In this document: one piece after another, positions 1 through 11,103 of the stretch
How the letters are laid out: every line of letters starts with the position of its first letter
Numbering within the stretch: the stretch's first letter is position 1
Assembly: GCA_963846925.1 (NCBI GenBank)
Contig: CAWJXW010000004.1
Location: 310,001 to 374,000 of the forward strand
Length of the DNA stretch: 64,000 nucleotides
From: JAQBQB01 sp963846925
Lineage (GTDB): Bacteria; Gemmatimonadota; Gemmatimonadetes; Gemmatimonadales; Gemmatimonadaceae
Direction of reading: 5' to 3'
The notes under the pieces: generated by a model
What the model saw: the letters and a program-made list of their open reading frames with translations, nothing else
Databases searched by the model: none
Told to the model about the DNA's origin: nothing
Position numbers and translations under genes: made by a program

Positions 1-764
1 CGAACGCGAGCGCGCGCGGATACCCGCGCGACGCGTCGTGCATTTCGCCTTCGACGGTCGATGCGTTGTCCCACCCGATGTAGTTCCAGAGCGCGATCGA
101 GATGCCGACGGCGAGTCCACCCACGCGTCCGCCCCCCTTCCGGCGCGGCGAACGGGCGCCATGGGATGTGCGACGCGTGCGGCAACGCGGCGATCGCGAG
201 GGCCACGAACCCCGCGACGATGAACGCCCCGGCGAATATCGACGCGCGTCCCACGCGCACCGATCCGCGCAGATTGATGGCCGTCGCGCCCCAGATCACG
301 ACGAGTGAAACGGCCCACTCGAAGCGCGCGTCGAGTCCGGGGACGAAGTGCTTCAGGTACTGGTTGAACAGCACCGGGTAGATCGCCATGTCGACCAGCG
401 AATACATCCACGTCAACCAACCGTTCTGAAACGCCCAGAAGCGTCCGAACGCGCGATCGACCCATCGGTAGTACCCGCCTTCCTCCGGCATCATGCTCGC
501 CAACTCGCCGACGATGAGCACTTCCGGAATCGACCACACGACGGGTACGACGATCAGGATGAGAAGTCCGAGTCCCGGCCCGACCTTGTGAATCAGTGTC
601 TCGGTCGTGTACGGCCCGCCCGAGGTGCAGAAGAACAACACGAACACGAGCGCGAACGTGCCAAGGGCCGACCGCGAGCCGCGCACGACGGATCGATGCG
701 GAAGGTCCGGCTGGGTCTCGACGCTCTCTCGGGAACGGGCGCTTTCACTCACCGAGGGGAACAT
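1..764 (-). CDS. APC-family amino-acid permease, N-terminal part, frameshifted
   Basis: The 5' part of a membrane transporter that continues beyond base 1. Reading from ATG at 764 there is a ~40-residue polar N-tail, then hydrophobic segments. These include a membrane segment ending FFCTSGGPY and the motif EEGGYYRWVDRAFG, which is typical of amino acid/polyamine permeases (first helices and the following loop). Around 132-137 the frame breaks in a run of six C (six G on the coding strand). Dropping one base joins the upstream part (ending APEGG) to a continuation beginning GGLAVGISIALW and containing YIGWDNASTVEGE, a conserved permease stretch. The 51-bp gap to the divergent thrB gene (765-815) must hold both promoters. 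The substrate cannot be told from the sequence. The extra base is probably a sequencing error rather than a real pseudogene. Confidence 0.8.
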   Translation of the reverse strand, partial: MFPSVSESARSRESVETQPDLPHRSVVRGSRSALGTFALVFVLFFCTSGGPYTTETLIHKVGPGLGLLILIVVPVVWSIPEVLIVGELASMMPEEGGYYRWVDRAFGRFWAFQNGWLTWMYSLVDMAIYPVLFNQYLKHFVPGLDARFEWAVSLVVIWGATAINLRGSVRVGRASIFAGAFIVAGFVALAIAALPHASHIPWRPFAAPEGGRTRGWTRRRHLDRALELHRVGQRIDRRRRNARRVARVSARARV

Positions 765-815
765 ACGCGCGCGATCGGCACTTGTCGTTCCCAACGGCGC
801 AGACTTGAATCAAGC

Positions 816-1775
816 ATGAACGAAGCGATTGCGGGCGCTGAGCCGCGGACGAGAGTCCGCGCGTTCGCGCCCGGTGGCGTCGGCAACATCGGCCCCGGAC
901 TCGACATCCTCGGCTGCGCGATCACGGGCCCCGGCGATTCCGTCGAGGCGCGGATCGACGGCGCGCCTGGCGTATGGATCGAGGAGCCCGGACATCCTCA
1001 GCTTCCTCGCGACGCGACACGACACTCGAGCGGACTCGCGGCTCTCGAGGTGCTCCGACTCGCGGGGCGCCCTGACATCGGCGTGACGCTTCGCGTCGAC
1101 AAACGATTGCCGCTCGCCGGGGGCCAGGGCGGCAGCGCCGCCTCCGCCGTCGCCGGCGCGCTGGCGACCAACGCGCTCATCGGCCGCCCGCTGGACGATC
1201 GTTCGCTCGTGCAGGCCGCGCTTGCCGCGGAGGAGCGCGTCGCGGGAAGGCACGTCGACAACATCGCGCCCTGCCTTTTTGGTGGGATTCTCCTCATCCG
1301 ACAGGTCGAGCCGCTCGACTTCGTGCGCGTACCGGTGCCGTCGTGGCTGCGCATTGCGCTCGCCCGTCCCGATCTCGCGCTCACGACACAACGCGCCCGT
1401 CAGATTCTGCCCGATTCGGTCGACCGCGCGACGGCGCTCGCTCAGGCGGCAGCCGTCGCGACGATGGTCGCCGCGTTCTGTCTGAACGATCCGTCCTTGC
1501 TTCGCGGCGCCGTGGACGATCGCATCGCCGAACCGGCGCGCGCGCCGCTCATCCCCGCGTTTCACGACGTGAAGCGTGCCGCGCTCGATGCCGGGGCGCT
1601 CGGATGTTCGATCTCCGGCGGCGGACCGTCGGTGTTCGCGCTGACCGACAGTGACGACGTCGCTCACGCGGCGCTGGCCGCGATGCTCGGTGCGTTCGAA
1701 GCGAAAGGCGTCCCGGCGGATGGACGCGTCGCGTCGGTGGACGAGCGCGGCGCGCGCCTCGTGGAGGTTTCGTGA
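816..1775 (+). CDS. thrB: homoserine kinase
   Basis: Phosphorylates L-homoserine with ATP in threonine biosynthesis; cytosolic. It is 319 residues, the normal family size (~300-320). The GHMP-kinase ATP loop is at about residues 99-110 (PLAGGQGGSAAS). A C-terminal GHMP motif GCSISGGGPSVFAL lies around residue 265. The N-terminus has the family's FAPGGVGNIGPGLDILG stretch. ATG at 816 is preferred over longer in-frame starts because homology begins a few residues later and the upstream sequence belongs to the divergent permease. The stop codon overlaps the GTG start of thrC (GTGA), so the two genes are translationally coupled. The gene is intact. Confidence 0.95.
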   Translation: MNEAIAGAEPRTRVRAFAPGGVGNIGPGLDILGCAITGPGDSVEARIDGAPGVWIEEPGHPQLPRDATRHSSGLAALEVLRLAGRPDIGVTLRVDKRLPLAGGQGGSAASAVAGALATNALIGRPLDDRSLVQAALAAEERVAGRHVDNIAPCLFGGILLIRQVEPLDFVRVPVPSWLRIALARPDLALTTQRARQILPDSVDRATALAQAAAVATMVAAFCLNDPSLLRGAVDDRIAEPARAPLIPAFHDVKRAALDAGALGCSISGGGPSVFALTDSDDVAHAALAAMLGAFEAKGVPADGRVASVDERGARLVEVS

Positions 1776-3065
1776 CGTCGGCCGTGGCGAGCGTTCAGGT
1801 GTGCGAAGTCTGCGGGACCGAGATCGATGAGCTGAGCGCGGCATCGGTGTGCCCGTCGTGCGGCGGTCTCCTCGAGCTGCGCCACTCGTTTCTTGACCGA
1901 GGCGAGACGTTGAGCGCGCTGTTCGCCGATCGGCGCCGGGCGACGCGCGGCCCGGACGCGTCCGGCGTCTGGCGCTATCGAGAGCTCGTGCTTCCGTCGG
2001 CGCGCGCAGACGAAATCGTGACGCATCCCGAGGGCAACACGCCACTCCTCGAGAGTCGCGCGGTCGCGCGCTGGTCCGGATGGGATTCCACGGAGCAGCT
2101 GCTCATCAAGCACGAGGGACACAACCCGACCGGCTCGTTCAAGGATCGCGGCATGACGGTCGCGATCACGCAGGCGAAGCGCAGTGGAGCTCGCGCGGTG
2201 GCGTGCGCGTCGACGGGCAATACGTCGGCGTCGCTGGCGTCGTACGCCGCCCGGGCGGAGCTGCCGGCGCTCGTCTTCGTTCCGAAGGGCAAGGTCGCCG
2301 GCGGCAAGCTCGCCCAGACGATCGCGTACGGCGCCCGCACGCTGTTCGTGCGCGGCGGCTTCGACGAATGCCTCGCTCTCGCGCGATCGGCGAGCTCGGA
2401 GCTGGGAATTCAACTTCTCAACTCGGTGAATCCCTTTCGCATCGAGGGGCAGAAGACGATCGTCTTCGAGCTCCTCGAGCAGCTCGGATGGAACGTGCCC
2501 GACTGGATCGCGCTGCCGGCGGGCAACCTCGGCAACACGTCCGCGTTCGGCAAGGCGCTGCGCGACGCACGAGAGGCCGGGCCTGATCGATCGTGTACCG
2601 CGGCTCTGCGCGGTGCAGGCCGAAGGAGCCGCTCCCTTCGCGCGGAGCTTCGAGCACGGGTTCACGGAGCGCGTCACCGTCGAACCCGAAACGATCGCCA
2701 CGGCCATCCGGATCGGCGCGCCGGCGTCGTGGAATCGAGCCGTGCGCGCCATCCGCGACACGAACGGCGTGGTGACGTCGGTGAGCGACGCCGAGATTCT
2801 CGAGGCCAAGGCGGTGATCGACGCGGCGGGCATCGGGTGCGAGCCGGCGAGCGCGGCGAGCGTCGCGGGCGTGCGGAAACTCCTGCAATCAGGCACGATT
2901 TCGAGAGGAGAGCGCGTCGTGGCGGTGCTGACGGGCCACCTGCTCAAGGATCCCGACGCCGTCACCGACTATCACGCCGCGCGAACGGCGGATCGGCCGC
3001 GCGCCAATCCGCCGATCGAAATCGAGCCGCGCGTGTCGGAAGTCGAGCGCGCGATGCGCGCCTAG
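1772..3065 (+). CDS. thrC: threonine synthase (one frameshift)
   Basis: PLP enzyme converting O-phosphohomoserine to threonine, the step after ThrB. It starts at GTG 1772 overlapping the thrB stop. The N-terminus carries a four-cysteine ribbon (Cys 11, 14, 27, 30), found in a subset of threonine synthases. The PLP-binding lysine is near residue 123 in NPTGSFKDRGM, followed by the STGNTSAS phosphate-binding loop and later the PAGNLGN motif. The frame is lost at GGG 2579-2581. Removing one G joins REAG to LIDRVPRLCAVQAEGA, and the protein then reads to the stop at 3065 (about 430 residues, normal length). Without the correction the frame runs on misleadingly into the next gene. The extra G is most likely an assembly error in an essential biosynthetic gene. 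Confidence 0.92.
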
Positions 3066-3151
3066 ACATATCGCGGCGCCGCGTGAAGAATTGTCAGGTC
3101 CCCCGCCCTCCTCTCAACGATTTCCGCTACGCCTCTCTCCCCCCTTCTCTC

Positions 3152-4822
3152 ATGCCTTCGCGCCTCGCCATTTCCGCGCTCCTCATCACGATCGCCGTTC
3201 CGCTGAGCGCCCAAGGGCGCGGCGGCCGCGGTGGCCCGGACAACCGTCCCGAAGTCGCCTTCCCCGTCGACCTGCCCGCGGACGATGCCAAGCTCGCCGC
3301 GTTGAAAAAGGAGGCGGTCCATCTCGTCGACAGCCTCTCCACGCTCTCGCAGCAGATGGTCGACGAAGTGTTCAGCTTCGGGGAGCTCGGAATGCAGGAG
3401 GAGGAAACGTCGAAGTACCTGACCGGCATCCTCGAGAAGAACGGCTTCAAGGTCACGCGCGGCTTCGCCGGCATTCCGACCGCCTGGTACGCCACGTGGG
3501 GCTCGGGGAAGCCGGTCATCTCGCTCGGCTCGGACGTGGACGACATCCCGCAGGCGAATCAGAAGCCGGGCGTCGGTTACAAGGATGCGCTCGTCGTCGG
3601 CGCTCCTGGGCACGGTGAAGGCCACAACTCGGGCGTGCCGATGAACATCACGGCGGCGATCGCCGTGAAGAAGATCATGGAGCGCGAGCACATGACGGGC
3701 ACGATCCACCTCTGGCCGGGCATCGCCGAAGAGCAGATGGCGGCCAAGGCGTATTTCGTCCGCGCCGGGATGTTCAAGGACGTCGACATCGTCCTGTTCG
3801 CGCACGTCGGCTCCGACCTCGGCGTGTCGTATGGGCAGTCCGGACAGAACGCGCTCATCAGCGCGCGTTTCAACTTCACCGGTCAGGCGGCGCACGCCGC
3901 GGGCGCGCCGTGGGCCGGCCGCAGCGCGCTCGATGCCGTCGAGCTGATGGACGTCGCGTGGAACTTTCGACGCGAGCATTTGCCGCTCACACAGCGGTCG
4001 CATTACGTCATCACGGACGGCGGGGATCAACCGAACGTCGTGCCGCCGACGGCCGCCGTCTGGTACTTCTTCCGCGAGACCGACTCGCCGCTCGTACAGG
4101 GACTGTTCGCGCTCGGCGACACGATCGCCCGCGCCGCGGCGATGATGACGAGCACCAAGCTCGCGTCGGTCAACATTCTCGGCTCCGGCTGGTCCGGCCA
4201 TTTCAACAAGGTCATCGCCGAGGACATGTTCCAGAACATCAAGCAGGTCGGCATGCCGCAGTGGAGCGACGCCGACCAGACGATGGCGAAGGGCGTCCAG
4301 CGCGAGTACGGCCAGAAGAATCCGCGCGGTCTGTCCGATCGCACGATGACGGAGCTGCCGGCGCCTCCGCGCACCGAGGACCTGCGAGGCGGCGGGAGCG
4401 ACGACATCGGCGACGTCTCGTGGAATCTGCCGACGGTGACGCTTCGCTATCCGTCGAACATCCCCGGCCTGCCGGGCCACAGCTGGTGGAACGCGATCGC
4501 CATGGCGACGCCGATCGCGCACAAGGGCGTCGTCGCCGGCGCCAAGGTGCAGGCGATGACGGTGCTCGACCTGATGACCAAGCCGGCCGTCATCACGCAG
4601 GCGTGGGACTACTTCCGCAGCGTGCAGACGAAAGACATCAAGTACTTCCCGCTGATGCGCGCCGAGGATCAGCCCGCGACGTGGCTCAACAAGGCGATCA
4701 TGGACAAGTACCGCCCCGAGATGCGGAAGTACTACTACGATCCCACGAAGTACAAGACGTACCTCGACCAGCTCGGGATCAAGTACCCGACGGTGCGCGA
4801 CACGACGAAGGCGGTGCCCTGA
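3152..4822 (+). CDS. exported M20-family amidohydrolase, AbgB-like
   Basis: A 556-residue protein similar to aminobenzoyl-glutamate hydrolase subunit B and related M20/M40 metallo-amidohydrolases. It begins MPSRLAISALL with a signal peptide whose likely cleavage is around SAQ (residues 19-21), so it should be periplasmic or secreted, unlike cytosolic E. coli AbgB. Right after the cut comes a Gly/Arg-rich stretch GRGGRGG. The core has the GSDVDDIPQ and GHGEGHNSG segments, probable metal-binding regions, and an AHAAGAPWAGRSALDA dimerisation-domain stretch. The start at 3152 is chosen because it opens the signal peptide. It lies 86 bp after thrC and may have its own promoter. The natural substrate (amide, p-aminobenzoyl-glutamate or dipeptide) is unknown. 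The gene is intact. Confidence 0.85.
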   Translation: MPSRLAISALLITIAVPLSAQGRGGRGGPDNRPEVAFPVDLPADDAKLAALKKEAVHLVDSLSTLSQQMVDEVFSFGELGMQEEETSKYLTGILEKNGFKVTRGFAGIPTAWYATWGSGKPVISLGSDVDDIPQANQKPGVGYKDALVVGAPGHGEGHNSGVPMNITAAIAVKKIMEREHMTGTIHLWPGIAEEQMAAKAYFVRAGMFKDVDIVLFAHVGSDLGVSYGQSGQNALISARFNFTGQAAHAAGAPWAGRSALDAVELMDVAWNFRREHLPLTQRSHYVITDGGDQPNVVPPTAAVWYFFRETDSPLVQGLFALGDTIARAAAMMTSTKLASVNILGSGWSGHFNKVIAEDMFQNIKQVGMPQWSDADQTMAKGVQREYGQKNPRGLSDRTMTELPAPPRTEDLRGGGSDDIGDVSWNLPTVTLRYPSNIPGLPGHSWWNAIAMATPIAHKGVVAGAKVQAMTVLDLMTKPAVITQAWDYFRSVQTKDIKYFPLMRAEDQPATWLNKAIMDKYRPEMRKYYYDPTKYKTYLDQLGIKYPTVRDTTKAVP

Positions 4823-4824
4823 GT

Positions 4825-4917
4825 AGGTCTCTGGTCGCTGGTCTCAGGGTTCTGGGGAACCGCGGAGACTCCAGTTGTGAGTTCTCGGTTTTTCCAGAGA
4901 CCAGTGACCAGAGACCT
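4825..4917. repeat. intergenic inverted repeat, 21-bp arms, shared words with 21958-22031
   Basis: Two 21-bp arms, 4825-4845 and 4897-4917, are reverse complements at 20 of 21 positions, separated by 51 bp. Each arm is made of repeated words GGTCTCTGG and GGTCGCTGG (or their complements GACCAGTGACC, AGAGACC). It lies between the convergent AbgB-like and histidine-kinase genes, so it may serve as a bidirectional terminator, but there is no T-run. A second intergenic element at 21958-22031 uses the same words in a different order. Confidence 0.75.
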
Positions 4918-4933
4918 GTGACCTTGCGGCCAG

Positions 4934-7588
4934 CTACACCTCGACCGGACTCTGGGCCTTCCGCGTCACGCGAGCGATCGCGGCCTCGAGGTGTTCCCGG
5001 GTGAAGGGCTTCTGGACGAAGGTGTATTCGGATTCCAGAAGCCCGCGCCGGAACGCCGCGTCGTCGGTGTAGCCTGACATGAACACGACCGGCACGTTCG
5101 GCCGCGACAGCGCGAGGCGTCTGGCGAACGCGCCGCCGCCGAGGCGTGGCATCATGAGATCGGTCACGACGACGTCGATCGGCCCCTCGTGGCCGGCGGC
5201 CACACCCAATCCCGCCTCGCCGTCGGGCGCTTCCATTACGTCGAAGCCGATACGTTCGAGCATGCGACGAACGGCGCGCCGCACGCGCGCGTCGTCCTCG
5301 ACGAGCAGCGCCGTGCCCAGCATTCGAAGCTCGCTCGGCGCCGACGATGGAGACGGCGACGCCTTCGAGGCGCGCTCCCACGGGAAGTACACCTTGAACG
5401 TCGTTCCCTGCCCCGGCTCGCTGTACACCCAGATGTGGCCCCCGGCCTCCTTCACGATCGCGTACGTGCTGGCGAGCCCCAGCCCGGTTCCCTGGCCCGG
5501 CGGCTTCGTCGTGAAGAACGGCTCGTAGATCTTGTCCATGATGCTGGGATCGATGCCCGCGCCGGTATCGGTCACGGCCAGCATCACGTAGCGCCCGGGC
5601 GTGACGCGACCGTGCGTGCGCGCGTACGCGTCGTCCAGCTCGATGTTCTGCGTCTCGATCACGAGCGTTCCGCCGTCGGGCATCGCGTCGGCGGCGTTGA
5701 TCACGAGGTTCATCACCACCTGCTCGAGCTGATTCGGGTCGCCGAGGATCGGAGCGACGTCGTCGCTCAAGCGCGGCACCAGCTTGACGTTCTCCTTCAG
5801 CAGGCGCCGAAGCATCCCGCCGAGCCGCGCGACCACGTAGCTCACGCTGATGGATTGGGGTTCGGCGATCGTCTTCCGGCTGAACGTGAGCAGTTGGCGC
5901 GTCAGCAGGGTGGCGCGCCGCGCGGCCGCCACGATCTCGTCGAGGTCGCAGCGGCGGTTGGGGTCGTCCTCGGTCCGCGACAGCAGCTCGGCGTATGACG
6001 TGACTACCGTAAGAATGTTGTTGAAGTCGTGCGCCACCCCGCCGGCGAGCGTCCCGATGGCCTCCATCTTCTGCGCGTGACGGAGCTGTTCCTCGAGGTG
6101 TCGCTGCTCGGTGATGTCGAGCCACGTTCCCACGATGTGCGCTCGGCCGCTCGCGTCGTCGTCGGGCACGACCCGTTGGTCGTCGCGTACCCAGCGATAG
6201 CGACCATCCTTGTGCCGGAAGCGGTACTCGCGCACGCCGTCCGTTCGCGGCTCGGCCTCGGGCTCGGTTTTCGTCAAGTCGTCGGGGTAGACGTTTCCGG
6301 ACCACCATCCCGGCGCGAGCGCTTCGGCGAGGCTGTAGCCGAGAAGGTCCGGGACGTTCTCGCTGATCCACGTGAACCGCATGACGCCGTCGCGCGGCGC
6401 GAGTTCATACAGGACGGCGCCGCTCGACGTGATCACGCGCTCGAGACGGCGCGCCGACGACGCGGCCTCGCCGACCTTGGCCTCGAGCTCCGCCCGGCTG
6501 CCACGTAAGCTCGACGCCATTCGGTTGAACGCGCTCGCCGCGGCGCCGATCTCGTCGTCCCCGCGCACGGGCAATGGACGGTCGTAGTCGCCGTCGCTGA
6601 TCCGTCCGGCGGCAGTGGCCAGTTCGTTCAGCGGCCGGGTGAATTCGCCGCTCAAACGCCATGACATCACGGCCGCGATCAACAGCGCAGCCAGACCGAA
6701 GATGATGGTGGCGATCATCCCGGCCCGAACCTCGTGCAGTACGGTGGCGCGCGGGAACTCGATGACGAGGCTCCACGGGGTGTTCGCGATCCGATGCATG
6801 GACGCGAACACTGGGCCGCGCCGTGGCTCGTCGTACTCCACGAGGGCCGACGCCGCGCGGGCCGCCGGCGGCATCGGGACGCGGCGCACCATGTCCGTCC
6901 AAATGTCGCCGCGGGTGTTGCCGATCAGGATTAACGCGTCCGAACCGACGACAGCGCGCAGCTGGGCGGATCCATCGGCGCCCGGCGCCATCACCCGCCT
7001 GCGCACGACGACGTAGCCCAGCGGCGAGCCCTGCGATCCGACGCGCGCCACGACCTCGTACACGAGCGTCGTATCGAGGAGAGCGATCGGCGTCACAGCC
7101 GTAGCGTCACTGGCGCGAACCAAGTCCATCAACGACGCTCGCGCCGCGCCGGTCATCTCGGGCCAATCGGAGTCCGAGGCCCGCGTGCGAACGCCCGACG
7201 CGGTCCATAGCTCCACGTCGGCCTTGCCTGGTGCGGGCGACAGTCGTCTCAGGCCTTCGCGGGCGGCCTCGGCGCGACGCTCGTCGGGTCTTCGGAGGAA
7301 CTCTACGACCTCGGTGTCCGCGGCGACTCCGGCCATGGCGGCACGCATGCTCTTGGCGGACGCCCCGAGCATGTTGGCCACTTCGCGCGCCGAGCGCTCG
7401 AGATGCTCGCTCGCCCCACGCGTCGCCGAGTCTGACATCTGACGGTGCACGACCGCGCCAAACGACGCCACGACCGCGGCCGACACGCCGACGATCGTCA
7501 GCGCGAACCGGAAGCGCAGCGATGCGCCCGGCCTCGCGCGGCCATTGTGCCCACCGCTCCTCGCGTCGTCGCTCGGAACTGCCGTCAT
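4934..7588 (-). CDS. hybrid sensor histidine kinase with C-terminal receiver
   Basis: An 884-residue membrane-bound two-component sensor. Domain order: a first transmembrane helix at about residues 25-47, an extracytoplasmic sensing region to about 285, a second helix around 290-310, a HAMP linker (~310-365), a PAS domain (~380-495, ending in a PAC-like stretch with GTWLDITEQRHLEEQL), and a HisKA domain with phospho-acceptor His in GGVAHDFNNIL. An HATPase domain follows (NLVINAADAMPDGG, TDTGAGID, GTGLGLA boxes), then a receiver domain (~755-875) with the acidic pocket LLVEDD and probable phospho-Asp in VVVTDLMMPRLGG. The NtrB-like kinase type with an attached receiver usually passes phosphate to a separate Hpt or regulator. 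None is adjacent, so it is an orphan here. The gene is intact. Its signal is not predictable. Confidence 0.93.
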   Translation of the reverse strand: MTAVPSDDARSGGHNGRARPGASLRFRFALTIVGVSAAVVASFGAVVHRQMSDSATRGASEHLERSAREVANMLGASAKSMRAAMAGVAADTEVVEFLRRPDERRAEAAREGLRRLSPAPGKADVELWTASGVRTRASDSDWPEMTGAARASLMDLVRASDATAVTPIALLDTTLVYEVVARVGSQGSPLGYVVVRRRVMAPGADGSAQLRAVVGSDALILIGNTRGDIWTDMVRRVPMPPAARAASALVEYDEPRRGPVFASMHRIANTPWSLVIEFPRATVLHEVRAGMIATIIFGLAALLIAAVMSWRLSGEFTRPLNELATAAGRISDGDYDRPLPVRGDDEIGAAASAFNRMASSLRGSRAELEAKVGEAASSARRLERVITSSGAVLYELAPRDGVMRFTWISENVPDLLGYSLAEALAPGWWSGNVYPDDLTKTEPEAEPRTDGVREYRFRHKDGRYRWVRDDQRVVPDDDASGRAHIVGTWLDITEQRHLEEQLRHAQKMEAIGTLAGGVAHDFNNILTVVTSYAELLSRTEDDPNRRCDLDEIVAAARRATLLTRQLLTFSRKTIAEPQSISVSYVVARLGGMLRRLLKENVKLVPRLSDDVAPILGDPNQLEQVVMNLVINAADAMPDGGTLVIETQNIELDDAYARTHGRVTPGRYVMLAVTDTGAGIDPSIMDKIYEPFFTTKPPGQGTGLGLASTYAIVKEAGGHIWVYSEPGQGTTFKVYFPWERASKASPSPSSAPSELRMLGTALLVEDDARVRRAVRRMLERIGFDVMEAPDGEAGLGVAAGHEGPIDVVVTDLMMPRLGGGAFARRLALSRPNVPVVFMSGYTDDAAFRRGLLESEYTFVQKPFTREHLEAAIARVTRKAQSPVEV

Positions 7589-7769
7589 GAATTCAGGGGG
7601 TCTCGGGGGAAATCGGAGGAGTTGTCGGCGGCGCGCGCCCTATTCGGGACGACGCACGGCGCCGAGGCGTAATCTGGCCATCGGTTCTCGCGGCGGGCTG
7701 GGATCGATCGACACTCCGGCAATTCGGGTGGCGTGCCAGGATTAGAGCGCTCTGAATTTTTTCGCCGCG

Positions 7770-9866
7770 TCACTCCCCTCGACGGCGAACGAGGGTGAGA
7801 ATCGTATACACGGCCACCGACTCCCCCGTCTGGTTCTTCACGTCCACGTCCCACGCGACGACCCCCTGCGGCGGCTGATCGGGCTTGGGTTCCTTCGCCG
7901 TCTTCTGCTTCACGGTAAGAGTGGCCTGGATGGTATCGCCAGGATAGACCGGCTTCACGAACCGAAGACTTTCGAGCCCATAGTTGGCCAGCACGGGCCC
8001 CGGCGCCGGGTCGACGAACAGACCGGCCGCCGCGGACAACACGAAGTATCCGTGCGCGACGCGTTTCTCGAACAACGAGTCGCGCGCCGCGATGTCGTCC
8101 ATGTGGGCGTAGAAAAAGTCGCCGCTGATGCCGGCGAAGTTGACGATGTCCGCCTCCGTCACCGTACGTCGCGCCGTGACGAGCGCGTCGCCGACCGAAA
8201 GATCGTCGAAGTACTTGCGGAACGGATGCACCGGGTCCGTCGTGCGCGCGGCGCCGGGCATGTATTCGTTCACGATGTGCATGAGCGTCGTCGGCGAGCC
8301 CTGGAGCGCCGTGCGCTGCATGTAGTGCAGCACGCCGCGGACGCCACCCATCTCCTCGCCTCCCCCCGCGCGACCCGGTCCACCGTGAACGAGGTGCGGC
8401 AGCGGCGAGCCGTGACCTGTCGACTCTTTGGCGCTGTCGCGATTCACGAGCATGAGACGCCCGTGATACGCCGCGGTGCCCATCACGACGTCTCGCGCGA
8501 CGCGGTCATCCGCCGTGAACAGGGACCCGACCAGACTGCCCCGCCCCTTCTTCGCCAGCTCGATCGCCTCATCCACGGTGCGATACGGCATCACGGTGTT
8601 GACGGGTCCAAACGCTTCGACGTCGTGCGGCGCCTGCGCCGTGAGCGGTTCGCGAGCGTAGAACAGCAGCGGCGGAAAGAACGCGCCCCGCTGCCGGTCC
8701 GCGCCGACCACGGCGAAGTCGTCGAGGTTGCCGTGCACCAGCTCGGCGGCGCGCGCAATGGCATCCACGCTCTTTCGCACCTCGCTCACCTGTGCCCGTC
8801 CGGCCAACGGCCCCATTCGCACGCCATCAATGGCCGGATCGCCGACGGTGGTCGAGTCGAGTCGCTTGCCGATCGCCGAGATGACGTCCTGCAGCGCCGA
8901 CTCGGGCACGAGCGTGCGCCGAATGGCGGTGCACTTCTGGCCGGCCTTCGCCGTCATCTCGCGCACGACCTCCTTCACGAAGAGGTCGAACTCGGGGGTT
9001 CCCGGCGCGGCGTCGGGGCCGAGCATCGAGTAGTTGAGCGAGTCCGCCTCCATGTTGAAGCGAACGCTCCGCTCGACGATGCCCTTCGACGTCTTGAGCA
9101 TGCGCCCCGTGAGCGCCGATCCGGTGAACGCAACCGCGCACTGCTCGTCGAGGTGATCGAGCAGGTCCCCGGCGCTCCCGCAGATCAGCTGGATCGCGCC
9201 CTCGGGAAAGATTCGCGCGTCGATCATCGCGCGAAACACCGACTCGGCGAGATACGACGTGATCGTCGCCGGCTTCACGATGGCCGGCACGCCGGCGAGC
9301 AGCGTCGGCGCGAGCTTCTCCAGCATTCCCCAGACTGGGAAGTTGAACGCGTTGATGTGGACGGCCACGCCCTCGATCGGCACGCAGATGTGACGCCCGA
9401 CGAACGTTCCACCCTTCGACAGAGGTTCCGGCGGCCCATCTATATAGAAGGTCTCGTTGGGAAACTCGCGCCGTCCACGTGAGGCGTACGCGAAAAACGT
9501 CCCGATGCCGCCCTCGATGTCGATCCAGGAATCTCCGCGAGTCGCGCCGGTGGCGGCGGAGACGAGGTAGAAATCCTCCTTCAGCTCCATCAGCCGCTGC
9601 GCCATCGCCTTGAGCATCAGCGCGCGCTGGTGGAACGTCATCTTGCGCAGCGCCGGACCGCCGACGCTGCGCGCATACTCCACCATGCCGCCAAAGTCGA
9701 TCCCGTTGCTCGACGCTTCGGCGATCTTCTCGCCGGTGACCGCGTGAAAGAGATCGGTGGCAGTGCCGCCCCCGGACACCCAGCGGCCCTTCACGAAATT
9801 CTCGAGCCGGCGCGGCTCGTTGCCCGCGACGCCGATCAGTCGCGGAGCCGGCGCTGTGGTCGTCAT
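7770..9866 (-). CDS. paaZ: PaaZ: oxepin-CoA hydrolase / 3-oxo-5,6-dehydrosuberyl-CoA semialdehyde dehydrogenase
   Basis: A 698-residue bifunctional cytosolic enzyme that opens the oxepin-CoA ring and oxidises the resulting aldehyde in phenylacetate catabolism. The N-terminal ~540 residues are an aldehyde dehydrogenase: an NAD-site segment with FTGSALTGRML around 250, and a catalytic Cys in AGQKCTAIRR near 310. The C-terminal ~150 residues are a MaoC-type (R)-hydratase/hydrolase domain with the active-site loop GDFFYAHMDD near 584 and KRVAHGYFVLS. The length matches E. coli PaaZ (681). It is the last gene of the paaGHIJZ operon, 25 bp after paaJ. ATG at 9864-9866 is used. Intact. Confidence 0.96.
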   Translation of the reverse strand: MTTTAPAPRLIGVAGNEPRRLENFVKGRWVSGGGTATDLFHAVTGEKIAEASSNGIDFGGMVEYARSVGGPALRKMTFHQRALMLKAMAQRLMELKEDFYLVSAATGATRGDSWIDIEGGIGTFFAYASRGRREFPNETFYIDGPPEPLSKGGTFVGRHICVPIEGVAVHINAFNFPVWGMLEKLAPTLLAGVPAIVKPATITSYLAESVFRAMIDARIFPEGAIQLICGSAGDLLDHLDEQCAVAFTGSALTGRMLKTSKGIVERSVRFNMEADSLNYSMLGPDAAPGTPEFDLFVKEVVREMTAKAGQKCTAIRRTLVPESALQDVISAIGKRLDSTTVGDPAIDGVRMGPLAGRAQVSEVRKSVDAIARAAELVHGNLDDFAVVGADRQRGAFFPPLLFYAREPLTAQAPHDVEAFGPVNTVMPYRTVDEAIELAKKGRGSLVGSLFTADDRVARDVVMGTAAYHGRLMLVNRDSAKESTGHGSPLPHLVHGGPGRAGGGEEMGGVRGVLHYMQRTALQGSPTTLMHIVNEYMPGAARTTDPVHPFRKYFDDLSVGDALVTARRTVTEADIVNFAGISGDFFYAHMDDIAARDSLFEKRVAHGYFVLSAAAGLFVDPAPGPVLANYGLESLRFVKPVYPGDTIQATLTVKQKTAKEPKPDQPPQGVVAWDVDVKNQTGESVAVYTILTLVRRRGE

Positions 9867-9891
9867 GAAAGCCTCGAAATCATATGGGTGG

Positions 9892-11099
<1,208 letters not shown>

Positions 11100-11103
<4 letters not shown>

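Noticed and set aside
3062..4522. Long minus-strand frame opposite the AbgB-like gene (486 codons)
   Set aside because: Arg/His/Asp-rich shadow typical of high-GC antisense; no family motif. The same applies to other long antisense frames, for example 8052-9482 and 45088-46611.
1772..4822. Apparent 1,016-residue fusion of threonine synthase and amidohydrolase
   Set aside because: The joining stretch is out of frame for thrC. One extra G at 2579-2581 explains it, and the second gene has its own signal peptide at 3152.
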